The position numbers and the translations under genes are program-made. The notes beneath the pieces are model-generated. The model ran no database searches. It saw only the letters and a list, made by a program, of their open reading frames with translations, and was not told the DNA's origin. A DNA stretch of 64,000 bases from positions 57,790,501 through 57,854,500 of the forward strand of contig CM077593.1 of assembly GCA_039654915.1 (NCBI GenBank), read 5' to 3'. The stretch comes from Aquilaria yunnanensis (lineage: Eukaryota; Streptophyta; Magnoliopsida; Malvales; Thymelaeaceae). Below are positions 1-10,542 of the stretch, in pieces; the stretch's first letter is position 1, and each line of letters starts with the position of its first letter.

Positions 1-1132
1 GGGGGTCCTTTGAGAACTCGTAGAACAGCTGTGAGTCACGCCGAAGGCCCCGTGTCATAGCGAGGATGCGGATTTCGGGCCGGAAGTCCGGGACGCTGAG
101 TGCTTCCCTGTTGAACCGTTCGACATAGTCTCGGATCGTCTCTCCGTTTCTCTGCTCTATGTCGAACATCTGTACAAGCATTTTGGCCGTCGGCCTGCTC
201 CCAATGAACTGCTGGGTGAAGGCTGTGGACAACTCCTGAAACTCAGTGATAGTCCCTGGGGGCAACGAATTGTACCATGCTGTTGCTGGGCCCGTGAGGG
301 TGACTTCAAAGCATTTGCACATGGTAGCGTCATCAGCTCCGTGCATTATCATGCTCCGCCTGTACTTCGTCAGATGGGCCTGTGGATCAGTCCGGCCATC
401 ATAGATCTCCAGCCTAGGCACTCTGAAGTCGCCTGGCATAGCTGCCTCAACGACGGTGCGAATAAACGGGGAGCCATCTTCGCATAACGCCCCCGACAGC
501 CTGTCCCAAACGGGTTTTCTGGTCACTTGCTTTTCCACTCTGTCCAGCCGTGCCAATATCCTTTCCATAAGCGCAGTGGCGCTAGGACCATTTTCGCGGG
601 AGGGTGATCGACGGCGCCTTTTCGGGGAGCGAGTTCGGCGCGGAGGGGTCAGGGCCCTCACCTCAGGCGACGAACTGCTTCGCTGTGAGACTCTCGGTCG
701 CTTGGACCCGGTTTGTCCCACAGGCCGTTTCCCGAGGGCTATATCTTCTGTGGATGATTCTCCGCGAGGATCTCCACTTTCTGAACTGCGGTGTGTAGAC
801 TTGGGGCTTCTCTCCCGAGGGCGTGTTGATGAGGAGGGTTTCTGGGCCTGCGACTGCTGTGGCCATCTTCGGTCGATCTGCTGAGTCATTTCAGCAACGA
901 CCGAGCGCTGAAAGTCCCTCAAGAAGCTCATGGTGATTACCAGAGGGCGGTCCTCCTCGGGCGTAGAAGTCTCTGGGAGTGTCTGCTCAGCAGCCGGTTG
1001 TATCTCAGGCGCGGACGAGGACCTTGGGAGTCCCTTGTCCTTAGAACGCCGAGTCTCAACGACGGCAATCTGCGAGCGGGTTCCCACAGACGGCGCCAAA
1101 TGATGGCCCAGGGCCTCATCGTTGTGAGTCAT
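1..1132 (-). CDS. gag: Gag polyprotein of element M (incomplete at C end)
   Basis: Reading the minus strand from ATG at 1132, I find no stop codon down to base 1, giving 377 codons. Gag forms the virus-like particle that packages element RNA. The order matches element D: a charged, Ser/Arg/Pro-rich N part (about residues 60-180), then the capsid-like retrotransposon gag region with AMPGDFRVPRLEIYDGRTDP and a YDGRTDPQAHLTKYR stretch, then the EQRNGETIRDYVERFNRE region near the edge. The zinc knuckle would lie off-window. The ATG is 32 bases inside the LTR, and the frame runs through the primer site without a break. A downstream Met at about codon 77 is an alternative start. The open frame suggests a fairly recent insertion. 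Confidence 0.85.
   Translation of the reverse strand, partial: MTHNDEALGHHLAPSVGTRSQIAVVETRRSKDKGLPRSSSAPEIQPAAEQTLPETSTPEEDRPLVITMSFLRDFQRSVVAEMTQQIDRRWPQQSQAQKPSSSTRPRERSPKSTHRSSESGDPRGESSTEDIALGKRPVGQTGSKRPRVSQRSSSSPEVRALTPPRRTRSPKRRRRSPSRENGPSATALMERILARLDRVEKQVTRKPVWDRLSGALCEDGSPFIRTVVEAAMPGDFRVPRLEIYDGRTDPQAHLTKYRRSMIMHGADDATMCKCFEVTLTGPATAWYNSLPPGTITEFQELSTAFTQQFIGSRPTAKMLVQMFDIEQRNGETIRDYVERFNREALSVPDFRPEIRILAMTRGLRRDSQLFYEFSKDP
1081..1100 (-). other. Primer binding site of M
   Basis: On the minus strand, TTTGGCGCCGTCTGTGGGAA directly follows the LTR end ...CCATCA. The first nine bases from TGG match the 3' end I expect for plant tRNA-Asp (TGGCGCCGT); the match weakens after that, so the tRNA identity is tentative. 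The site is also in frame with gag. Confidence 0.75.
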
Positions 1133-1970
1133 GATGACTGTTGAGGAGACTTCTAGGAGGAAGAACGCCTGGAAGGTGGATCGCCTCTAGGAGAGTACCT
1201 GGAAAACTGGGAAATAGGGTTAGGAGGCCCCCGGAGTGTTTTTCCGGGGGGGGAGCCTCCGACGCCCAAGTCAGTGGTGGCCGGAAGAAGGAGAAAGTCA
1301 CTAGCTCAAAGAGAAAGGCAGAAAAGTCTCGCCTGGTCTTTTCTCAGAGTATGGGAGCTGTATCTCCGGCCTGCCAACCTCCTGTCAAGTATTTATTTCC
1401 TGTATATATAGGAATACCTAGCCCGTTCAGATCATGACACGTGTGCGGTCGGATGCTCCTGAACGTCTGGGCGTAGGGGACAGATAGTTGGTAACTAGAT
1501 GGCCTCGAGCCTTGTGCTGAGACGGGCCATGATATGATTCTGATGGCGTCTGCGCGTCAGGGCGACTTTTTACGTCTGTGGTGGGACGTGTCAGAGGCTT
1601 CCTTAAATGCTTCCTTAAATGCGCCTGCCGTACTCCCGAGGTCCCTGGGCGAGGTCGTCCTCTAGTTCGGACAGAGCCTCTTCGGGAAGCCTACCCTCAG
1701 TTCGGGGGTTCCCAGTTCCAGGGGGTTCCGCCTTCGGGGATATCATATTTGGACAGCAATGTTCTGGTGCCACTTTTCCGAAGGCGCGTTGTTCACAACC
1801 TTGGGGGGCGAATGGAGTCCTCAAGTTTTACTGGCGTGCCGAGGCTCGGAGCTCTCAGGCTATCTCCCGAGGTGCATGATTCCACCTATTCCCGGGAAGC
1901 GCCAGTTCTTCCGGCCGTTGTTGTGGCAGGGTATTCGGCCAGATTGAGGCGACAGCCTTTGGCTATTACA
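1101..1970 (-). repeat. 5' LTR of M (870 bp)
   Basis: On the minus strand it starts TGTAATAGCCAAAGG at 1970 and ends GGCCATCA at 1101, so it has TG...CA ends. It aligns along its length with the 860/858-bp LTRs of D and shares their Cys/Gly/Pro-codon-like, CCCGAGG-rich composition. The left end retains the gag start codon. Confidence 0.88.
1402..1443 (-). promoter_or_regulatory. LTR core promoter of M: G-box and TATA
   Basis: On the minus strand, a CACGTG G-box (1443-1438) lies about 28 bases upstream of a TATATATA run (1410-1403). The same pair with similar spacing occurs in both LTRs of D. Promoter activity is inferred from motif and position. Confidence 0.5.
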
Positions 1971-3349
1971 TGACACATTGCGAAGACCTCAAAAAATTGG
2001 CAGAACGTCGACAACTGTGGCAACGCATCGCCACAGTTGGCGACATGTCGGCAAGACAGTATTTGACAACCGGTTTTGTTTTTGGCATAACTTTTTGCTC
2101 TGGTGTTCAATTAAGGTGATTCAAGATTCCACATGAAGCTAAGAGGGAGTACTATCACATCCATGTTTTAGAAACACTTAAAATGCCCCAGTTTTAGATT
2201 TATAGTAACTCAAAGTGAAAGTAAGTTTTAAATGGAACTATGTTGCAATGATCACAACAAGGTATTACTAGCCCAGGTGAGAGGTTTAGAACCCTTGGCA
2301 ACCTAGCTGTGCCGTAGCCAAGAGGTTGTAAGGTGAAACCTTGTTCATCTAGCCTACAACAAAAGGTATTATGGCCTATTCTACAAAGTTCCACCATAAT
2401 TCCCCTGCATAACGACTGTGGGAAGGCTACATGATTGTATCCAGTAAGCTTCAGCTTGCTAAGAGCGGGTTAGTGATCAGAACTCGCTAGGCACGGGTGA
2501 TGCACCATGAGGAGGACTAGTTGAGGAGAGGTCTTTATGGCCTAGTTATATGTGCATATATCAAACCCTTATGTTGTGTGAGCTCGCAGCAAGTTTACAT
2601 ATGCTCATCATATGTCTAGTCCTAGTAATTTTCTTGCAGGTACACTGAAGACCCCTTACTGAGAATTCTCGAATTCTCACTCCCTAGTTATGTTATGTAG
2701 AGACTAAAGTTGCTGCATCGGGTAATCATTGAGGATTATCGCTGAAGTGTTCTTTTGTGCGCACAGGTACGGCATTTGAGAATCTTTGTGATTCTAGTCT
2801 ACATGATGTATTTAGTTTGCTTGTTGGTCAAGTAACAGTACTAACTAGTATCTTCGTTTGGCCGCAGAGCCTAGTAGCACTTGGCAAAGGACTTTTGAGA
2901 CTTGCCACTGGGACATGTATCCAAGGTGGGAATTAAGTCAAAGAGATCCCAGTAGAGGCTTGTATTTATACAGTACTTTCAGTTGCCTCCATAGTCTATG
3001 TTATGAGGAGTCCTCGACTCTAGGATTGCTCTTGGGTGAGCGCATTAGTCTACTTTATGTATAAATGTTCTCACGAGTTGTTATGTGTAGTAAACTCACA
3101 CAAATGTTGATTTTGCATGCTTTGGCTACTTATACTTATTTTTGTGTAGGAATTAGTTGGCCAAGTTAATGTTTTATGGTTTTAATAAACCAAGTCAAAG
3201 CATGAAGAACATGCATATTGCGTATTCTAGGATAATCAACTAGTATCATGGGATTTAATCCGCACACATACACAACTAGCGAATTGCAATCCACCGTGAG
3301 ACCAGCTCTCACAAGGCTTCCTGGGCAGGGGCCAAGGATGGCCATGTCA
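1971..3349 (+). repeat. 5' LTR of A (3' portion)
   Basis: It aligns with A's 3' LTR from about 39779 to 41139 and ends ...CCATGTCA just before the primer site. The first roughly 1.1 kb is separated by the M insertion and lies off-window. It contains a conserved block around 2276-2350 also found in C and K, and a short inverted repeat GAGAATT/AATTCTC near 2660. Confidence 0.9.
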
Positions 3350-3353
3350 GTTT

Positions 3354-3370
3354 TTGGTATCAGAGCTTAG
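3354..3370 (+). other. Primer binding site of A
   Basis: TTGGTATCAGAGCTTAG follows the LTR end by four bases. TGGTATCAGAGC is complementary to the 3' end of initiator Met tRNA, the usual primer in this lineage. Confidence 0.9.
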
Positions 3371-3489
3371 GACTTATTTCATAGATATTGGAGGCTAAGA
3401 CTGAGATCTAGTTTGGAAAGTCCAAGTGCTAGGAAGTTAGTACTGACCAACATCTGGGGAATGTTGTTTGGCTGTGGTTGTAGGTTGCT

Positions 3490-4746
3490 ATGGTTGACAC
3501 TAGGTCAGGAGCTTCAAGCAGAACTAGGGAACCTGGTGAAGGTTCTAGTGACCTAGTTCTGGCAAGGCAGGATAAGATATCCAGGGTATTACAGTGGTTG
3601 ACACAGACTATGGCCCAAGTGGCACAGGGCATGAACACCCTTGTGACTGAGATGTTCAGAGATTATGAGGACAGAGGTGTTGTCCAGGAGGAGAATGACC
3701 CACAACAGGATCAGGAAAGGCCTGCCGAGCAACATCAAGTGCCTAGGGCTTGTGAATGCAGAAATCATGTTCATGAGGAGGAAGAAGAACCAGAGGTGAT
3801 GGAGGCTCCAAGGAGGGGAGACACTCCACATCAAATGAGATTGTTGGAGAAATTTGAGACTGTGGATCCACCGAGCTTTGATGGGATAGGTGATCCCGAT
3901 AGTGCAGAGGATTGGTTGTCCAGAATGAATAGACTTTTCACTTGTGGCAGTTATGAGTTAGAGCAGAAGATGATTCTAGTGCCTTTCTTTCTGAGAGGAA
4001 GGTCCATTTTATGGTGGGATGATGTGATGGAGTTGTTGAGGGAAAGTAATGTTACTCGCCCAGAGCACAAGAAAAAGGTGCTAAAGTGGTTAGACTTTGA
4101 GAAGAAGTTCAGATAGGAGTATATCAGTGAAGCTTCACAGGATCAAAGGAGGATTCAGTTTGAGAATCTAATACAGGGAGAGATGTCTGTGCAGGAGTAT
4201 GAGCAGCGCTATAATTCTCTTATCCGGTATGCTCCGTACATGATGGGCAATGATGAATTGAAAGCTAAGAAGTTCTTCCAAGGTTTGAAACCTGTACTCA
4301 AGAGGTATATGGCGACAGTAGATATCAGGAGCTATCGCAAAGTGGTTCAAAAGGTGCTGGCCTTAGAAAGAGAATTTGAGGATTCGAGGGCACCTAGCAA
4401 AAAGGTGGAGGTTAGACCAGCCAACCAAGGAAAGAGTGCTGGGAAGCAACCAATGGTGGAAAACCAAGGTCCATCCAAGAGAAGGAAGACAGGTTTATGT
4501 CCTAGATGCAGACGGTTTCATGGTGGAAGACGGTGTACTCTGGGGACAGATGTTTGCAATATTTGTGGTCAGAGAGGACATTGGGCGAGGCAATGCCCAA
4601 GAGCTCGACCGATGTCAGGTTTGCCCCGTAATTTACCTCCTGTACCCCTTGCCATAGGGAATCGGCCTAGTGTAGCCGCAGCAGCAGTTGAGCCGAGGGT
4701 TTTTGCCCTGACGAGTCAAGTGACCAGAGAACCAGCCGCCATTTGA
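3490..4746 (+). pseudogene. gag: Broken gag of A
   Basis: It starts MVDTRSGASSRTREPGEG, matching C's gag. The capsid-like region (DPPSFDGIGDPDSAEDWL, about residue 130) and a zinc knuckle [14 protein letters not shown] (bases about 4555-4596) are readable. A TAG at 4114-4116 stops the frame where C has CAG (RQEYISE), and a TGA at 4744-4746 stops it just before protease. The frame is otherwise continuous between these stops. With two nonsense codons this copy cannot make full Gag. Confidence 0.9.
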
Positions 4747-7475
4747 GGAAATTTTACTTTTCAGAACGGTAGTGTTAGAGTGCTATTTGATACGGGAGCT
4801 ACTCTTTCATTGATATCTTCTACCTTGGTAGATAAGTTTAAATTGTAGCAAGAAATCTCGGGTGAGTTGAGACTCATCAAAACTGCGGGGAGGGGTTTTA
4901 TTGTAACCAATGAAGTGGTTACTAGGTATCCCTTACAGTTAGGTGACCATGATTTTTGTTGTGAATTGTGGGTGATGGAGTTGAGGTCTTATGACCTAGT
5001 GTTGGGAATGGATTGGCTAAGTAAGCATAAGGCACAAATTGACTGTACGAATCACTCAGTTGACATTACTGATGCTCAGGGAGCTAGAGTGACTTGCACA
5101 GGAGGATTGGCGTCTAGTGCTAATAGTTTGCACCTTAGACTTATGGATACCATCCCTATAGTTGGTGAAGAAGAGTATTATTCATTGAATGGAGTGGCTG
5201 TAGAGGAACTTGAGAAGATTCCTATAGTGAATCAGTTTCTTGAAGTGTTTCTAGTAGTGCTACCTGGGTTACCACGTAAAAGGGATACTGAGTTTGCAAT
5301 CCATCTGCAACCAGGGGTTGAACCTATTTCAGTACGGCCTTATAGGATGTCAGGTCCTGAGATGGATGAGTTAAAGAAACAGTTGGAGGAACTGCTAGAG
5401 AAAGGCTTTATAAGGCCTAGTGTATACCATGGGAAGCTCTGGTGTTATTGGTGAAGAAAAAGGATGGAACTTTTAGATTGTGCATCAACTATAGAAAGTT
5501 TAATGAAGTGACAATCAAGAACAAGTATCCACTTCCTATAATTGATGATCTGTTCAACAGGCTCAGGGGACTGAAAGTGTTTTCTAGAATTGATCTTCGG
5601 TCTGGGTATTTTCAGATTAGAGTTAAGGAGGAAGATATCTCAAAAACTGCTTTCAGAACGAGGTATGGACATTATGAATATACAGTTATGCTGTTTGGTG
5701 TGACGAATGCTCCAGCAATATTTATGGAAGCCATGAATCGGATCTTTAAGCTATTTCTGGATCAGTTTGTTGAAGTTTTCATCGATCACATTTTGGTATG
5801 TTCACAGTCTACATCAGAGCATGAGAAGCACCTTAGAACAGTTTTGCAAGTACTGAAGGGTAATCAGTACTATGCAAAGTTTTCTAAGTGTGAGTTTTGG
5901 TCCGAGAGGATCTAGTTTTTGGGGCATATCATCGGTGCTTAGGGTTTGTCAGTTGATCCTAAAAAAGTTCAAGCAGTAGTTGAGTGGAAGAGACCAACTA
6001 CAGTTACTGAGCTCAGGGGTTTCTTAGGCTTGGTAGGTTACTATAGACGTTTTATAGAGAAATTCTTTGTGATAGCTACACTGTTGACAGCCTTGACCAA
6101 AAAGACTCAGAAGTTTGAGTGGACACCGAAGTGTGAAGAAGCTTACATGGAGTTGAAGGAAAGATTGCCCAGTGCACCTATACTTGTTTTGGCAGATACG
6201 AACAGAGCTTTTACAGTGTATACTGATGCATCGGGTTCTGGTTTAGGATGTGTGTTGATGCAAGATAGTCAAGTGATTGCTTATGGTTCAAGACAGCCGA
6301 GGCCTAATGAATTGAATTACCCAGTTCATGATCTTGAGCTAGCAGCAGTGATTTTTGCACTTAAGTTGTGGAGGCATTACTTGATGGGGGAGGTCGTTCA
6401 GAATCTTCACTGATCATAAGAGTTTAAAGTATCTGTTTACCCAGAAGGATCTGAACATGAGGCAGCGGCGATGGATTGAATACATCAAGGATTATGATTG
6501 TTTGATTGAGTACTGTGCTAGTAAAGGAAATGTGGTAGCAGATGCATTGAGCCAGAAGTACACGAGAGTGATCTTATCTAAGGATCAAGCTACGAACTCC
6601 TCTAAGGGAGTATTGAGGGACTTTTTCTTAGCTTTGCATGAATTATGGGAAAGTCGAGAGAAATCCCTAGTCTAGATTTTGGAAGTGTAGTCAGATTGGT
6701 TAGTCAGAGTTAAAAAAGCTCAAATGAAAGATCCATTGTTGAAGAAAATTTCAGGAGATGCAAAACTTGGCACTATGAGGAAGGAATTCAGATACAAGGA
6801 TGAAATACTACATTATGGAGATCGTCCCTATGTACCGAAAGTGGATGGACTTAGGCAACAAGTCCTACAGGAGACACATAGTATCATTTTGAATATCCAC
6901 CCTTGTGTTAGTAAGATGTATCAAGATCTGAAGACATATTGGTGGCCAGGATTGAAAAAGGGACATAGGAGGACATGTGGCAAAGTGTCTGACGTGCCAG
7001 ATGGTAAAAACAGAACATCAGAAACCAGCAGGCACACTTCAGAGTTTACCTCTGCCAGTGAGGAAATGGGGATTCGTTACTATGGATGTCCTAGTGGGGT
7101 TACCGAATACCCGAAGTCAGCATGATGCTATATGGGTAGTGGTTGATATACTGACAAAGTCGGCACACTTCCTACCTATCGAGATTTCTTATACATTGGA
7201 AAAGTTAGCTCAGTTGTATCTTAAAGAGATTGTGAGACTCCATGGTATACCGGATCAGATTATATCTAAAGAGATCCTCGATTCACATCATGATTTTGGA
7301 ATGCTTTTCAAGAAGCATTGGGGAGCAAGGTTAGTCTCAGTACTGCTTTTCATTTTCAGACTAATGGGCAATCTGAGAGAGTGATTCAGACTTTGGAGGA
7401 TATCTTACGGATGTGTGATATTGATTTCGAAGGTGATTGGGATCAGCATCTACCACTGATCGAGTTTGCTTAAAA
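4747..7475 (+). pseudogene. pol: Broken pol of A: protease, RT, RNase H, integrase N part
   Basis: Protease motif [10 protein letters not shown] is at about 4780. RT follows (5290-5915): SGYFQIR is readable, but the catalytic FIDD reads FIDH (about 5780), which should abolish polymerisation. RNase H has [11 protein letters not shown] (about 6220) and, after a one-base insertion near 6390, [10 protein letters not shown]. The integrase zinc finger and core follow (6860-7475), with the region equivalent to C's SDRDPRF scrambled. Stops include TAG at 4846, 5913, 5941 and 6673; frames change near 5445, 6390, 6980 and 7260. B's insertion ends this part; the coding frame resumes at 38009. Confidence 0.9.
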
Positions 7476-7586
7476 TAATATGTTGGAATTCTTGGCGCAC
7501 CAAGATCCTTTTAAGATAGGATTTGAGCTCATTGAGCTAACTCTAGCTTGAATAGCTATCTAAGGCAGCTAGAAGTAGGTCCTTTT

Positions 7587-7860
7587 AGCTCAAGTCAGCT
7601 CACTTCAGCTATAAGTAGCTCAAAGTAGCTGGACTTTAGCTCAAGTTAGCTCAAGTCAGCTCAAGTTAGCTCACTTCAGCTTCTGGTAGCTGAATGTAGC
7701 TGGACTTCAGCTCAAGTCAGCTCACTTCAGCTAAAAGTAGCTCAAAGTAGCTGGACTTCAGCTCAAGTTAGCTCAAGTCAGCTCACTTCAGCTTCTGGTA
7801 GCTGAGTGTAGCTGGACTTCAGTTCATTTCAGCTGAGAGTAGCTAACTCCAGCTCTAGGT
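7587..7860 (+). repeat. AGCT-phased decamer array (27 units) in B's 5' LTR
   Basis: Twenty-seven consecutive units of 10 bp (four are 11 bp, all of type AGCTGGACTTY) begin with AGCT; one has AGTT. Typical units are AGCTCAAGTC, AGCTCACTTC, AGCTCAAAGT and AGCTTCTGGT. Units are ordered in a higher repeat of about 110-125 bp. The array lies in U3, about 570 bp upstream of the TATA box. Confidence 0.92.
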
Positions 7861-8089
7861 CAACTCTAGGAGCTGGACCTCAGTTCATGGTGCTTGGTTG
7901 GAGCTGAAATGAGCTCAATGGTGCATAAGTAGTATAGTGAGCTAGGTTTGTGCCAGCTCACCTTGCTTTTAGCTTAAAACCACCAAGAGACACATCTTTT
8001 GTGTAAAGGTATGTCTCTTCATCAAAAGAGATGACTATTGGCTAAAAGAACATGTCCTTTCATCCAAAGGAAGTGTTCCTTGAATGAAT

Positions 8090-8270
8090 AGACATGTATA
8101 TTCGGCCATGGGGTGGTTGGGGTGGTTATTGCACCAAGAATGATGTCCTTTGACATCAAGAGACATGTATATTCGGCCATGAGGTGGTTGGGGTGGTTAT
8201 TGCACCAAGAATGATGTCCTTTGACATCAGGAGACATGTATATTCGGCCATGGGTTGGTTATAGCACCAA
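8090..8270 (+). repeat. 71-bp tandem repeat in B's 5' LTR
   Basis: Copies start at 8090, 8161 and 8232 (AGACATGTATATTCGGCCAT...), giving exactly 71-bp spacing, with two full units and a diverged partial third. The 3' LTR has one unit fewer. Confidence 0.88.
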
Positions 8271-8433
8271 GAAATGTCTCTTGACCAAAGGGACATGTCT
8301 CTTAGGCCAAAGGAAGTGTTCTTTGGCCAAAGAGACATGTATTTTCGCCACCATAGATGACCCTTGGCCAAACGAAGTGTTCTTTGGCTTAAAAGACACC
8401 TTGCTTGGTGTAAAGGTGTGCCTTTTGGTCATC

Positions 8434-8441
8434 TATAAATA
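8434..8441 (+). promoter_or_regulatory. TATA box of B's LTR
   Basis: TATAAATA in the context ATCTATAAATAGCC, preserved in the 3' LTR at 37509-37516. It is the probable start of element transcription, inferred from motif and conservation. Confidence 0.6.
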
Positions 8442-8930
8442 GCCTTTAGTGGCCGGCCATTTAAAGCATTTTTTGGCACTCCATTTGCTCCATTTTCTTA
8501 AGAGAAAAAATTTCCTCCCTCCATTCCTTTAAATAGCCGAAATATTAGACAACTTTCTAGAGCATTGTGGGTGGAATTACATTGAGATTATTCATCTCAA
8601 TTTAAGCTTCAAGGTGCTCCTTTAAGATCAAGTTCTTCCTCAAGTTTTCACCAAAGATAACCAAGAAGAAAGGTGCACACCTTTTCTTGGTTTAGTAGCG
8701 TGCTAGGTTTCATTCATTATTTACATGAATGTTCTTAGTAGCATGCTAGGATTTGTTTACCACAATATGTATATAAAACTAACATGCTATATCAAATGCA
8801 CAAAATATGTTAAACAAATTAGAATGATGCATGCTTGTACTCATGTTGAACTCAGATGATCAAAATGCATGTGGCATGTACATGAGTAGATAACATAAAG
8901 ATATGTTATCATGAGATCCTGAAATCTTCA

Positions 8931-8949
8931 ATTGGTATTAGAGCCTAGG
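8931..8949 (+). other. Primer binding site of B
   Basis: ATTGGTATTAGAGCCTAGG directly follows the LTR. It matches the iMet primer site TGGTATCAGAGC with one C-to-T change. Confidence 0.85.
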
Positions 8950-9197
8950 TCATGAAAATGTATATGTTGCATGTAGTGAGCATGATTTAGGATCATACAT
9001 ATGTGTATGATTGTGATAAGGCTAATGAAGGATATGTGTATGGAGCAATGAAGGCATGTTTGTGTATTTCTAATTGAATGCTATATGCATCTCTTTTGTC
9101 ATATATGAGCAAGTTAGAAGTTGTTTCATACACATGATTGCTTTGTTGAGTCTTGTTGTGTAAATTGAACTAAAACATGTGAATTACATCAATGTAG

Positions 9198-10068
9198 ATG
9201 GCTTGTAAGAATATAGTTGCAGAATTAAAGCATGACCTCAAATTGGATGGTGAAAAGTATTCAATTTGGCAACAGACGGTCAAATTCATTTTAACTGAAC
9301 AAGATACTCTTGATGTGCTCACTCAAGAGATCATGCCTCCTGCTGAGGGACAGGATAGGACTGCCTATGAGGCATTCCTAAAGAAGAACTCTATGTGTAG
9401 AGTCATTCTCCTTTCCACTATGGTGGATGAGATTATGGTGGAATTCTCCATGCTTGAGGGGGCCAAGGCCATATGGGACTCAGTCAAGGCAAAGTATGGA
9501 GATGTTTCTGTAGAGAAACAATGCTCAATGATTCTCAGGTTTGAGAATTATGTGAAGCGTGCTGATCACTCTATGGGTGCTCACTTGCGTGAGATGTCAT
9601 GCATGATCCACCAACTCAAGACAGCAGGGCATGTGCTCACTGATGAGCAACAAGTGCAAGCAATAATCCGTTCCTTGCCCGATGAGGAATGGCAGTTGAT
9701 GAAGGTCAACTTACACCATAACCCTCAAATAATGTCATTTGATGACATTGCTCGTCACCTCCTCCTTGAGGCTGAAGTAATGGCCCTCAAGGACCATTCT
9801 AGGGCATATGTTTCCTCATCTTCTATCTAGAAGCGATGGAAGAAGAATGGTGAGAAAGGAGGGCTGGGAAAGGGCAAGGGAAAAGGTCCTGCTTCCAAGA
9901 AAAAGTTCAAGAAGAAGCGAGACATAAGCAAGCTGAAGTGCTTCAACTGTGGGAATAAGGGACACTTTGCAAAAGATTGCAAAGGTCCACCCAAGGTACA
10001 TACATGCCCTTCTACTTCCTTTGTACATGTTGTGTCATGTACATTACTAACTGAGTGCAATTCTTTGT
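9198..10068 (+). pseudogene. gag: Broken gag of B
   Basis: Copia-type Gag with MACKNIVAELKHDLKLDGEK at the start and the conserved LEGAKAIWDSVKAKYGD region around residue 90. A TAG at 9828-9830 interrupts just before a Lys/Gly-rich stretch. In the same frame the zinc knuckle CFNCGNKGHFAKDC follows (about 9940-9981). A second TAG (about 10066-10068) falls directly before the protease start. The about 250-bp leader 8950-9197 shows no gene. Confidence 0.88.
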
Positions 10069-10542
10069 AGATTGTAGACTCGGGAGCAACAGAACACATA
10101 GCCCGGGACAGGTCGTGGTTTGTGGCCTACAAAAAGCTCTCAAAAGGAGCTAAGCATGTTTCAGTGGGGAATGATGCCAGGCTGGAAGTAGAAGGCATAG
10201 GAACATGTAAAATTCCTGTGGATATTGGATATTTGTATCTAATAGATGTATTGTATGTACCAAACATTTGTAGAAATTTGATTTCTATAAGTTGTATGTT
10301 GAAGTACAATTATTGCTTTAATTTCTTTAATAATAATGTGTCTATTATTAAAGATGATCAGATAGTATGCACTTGTTCAATTAATAATGGGCTTTATGAG
10401 TTGAAGCCAACTGACCATTCTGTTACAAATCCTAGTTTCTATGTGACAGAGGTCACAAATGAAATGAGATGGCATGAGTGGTTGGGTTATGTTGGTCAAG
10501 ATAGAATGGACAAGCTAGCTAAGAGTGGCTTGCTAGGTTCCT
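10069..10542 (+). pseudogene. pol: Protease and pre-integrase part of B
   Basis: Protease motif VDSGATEHIA opens the segment. Then come LYVPNICRNLISISC and, near the end, MRWHEWLGYVGQDRMDKLAKSG, which carries the His side of the integrase zinc finger. C's insertion cuts the finger: the Cys pair (PSCQSC) is found after C at about 20425. TTCCT at 10538-10542 is the left target duplication. Confidence 0.88.

Larger units (their letters stand above)
1..1970 (-). mobile_element. Tat-type Ty3/gypsy retrotransposon M (5' part)
   Basis: This is the 5' end of a minus-strand LTR retrotransposon running off the left edge: a 5' LTR (1970 to 1101), a primer binding site and an open gag frame. Its gag and LTR match element D in this window closely but not identically. 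It sits inside the 5' LTR of element A: the sequence right of 1970 continues A's LTR, matching the copy around 39779. Duplication of the five bases after 1970 (TGACA) cannot be checked because the other end is off-window. Confidence 0.9.
7481..8930 (+). repeat. 5' LTR of B (1450 bp)
   Basis: It begins TGTTGGAATTCTTGG and ends GAAATCTTCA. It is 83 bp longer than the 3' LTR, mainly because of one extra 71-bp unit and one net extra unit in the AGCT array. TATAAATA lies at 8434-8441. Confidence 0.93.

Noticed and set aside
456..1973. Plus-strand frames at the left edge
   Set aside because: They are the complement of M's gag and LTR; the minus frame matches D's gag and is continuous.
3355..3366. 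TGGTATCAGAGC as tRNA gene remnants
   Set aside because: They are primer binding sites directly after LTRs; no tRNA cloverleaf is present.
7587..7860. Regular short repeats as a CRISPR array
   Set aside because: Units are contiguous decamers without unique spacers, lie within an LTR and are copied in the other LTR; the DNA is plant.
8022..8442. Overlapping 70-residue frames on both strands
   Set aside because: They arise from the 71-bp tandem repeat in B's LTR and have no protein likeness.
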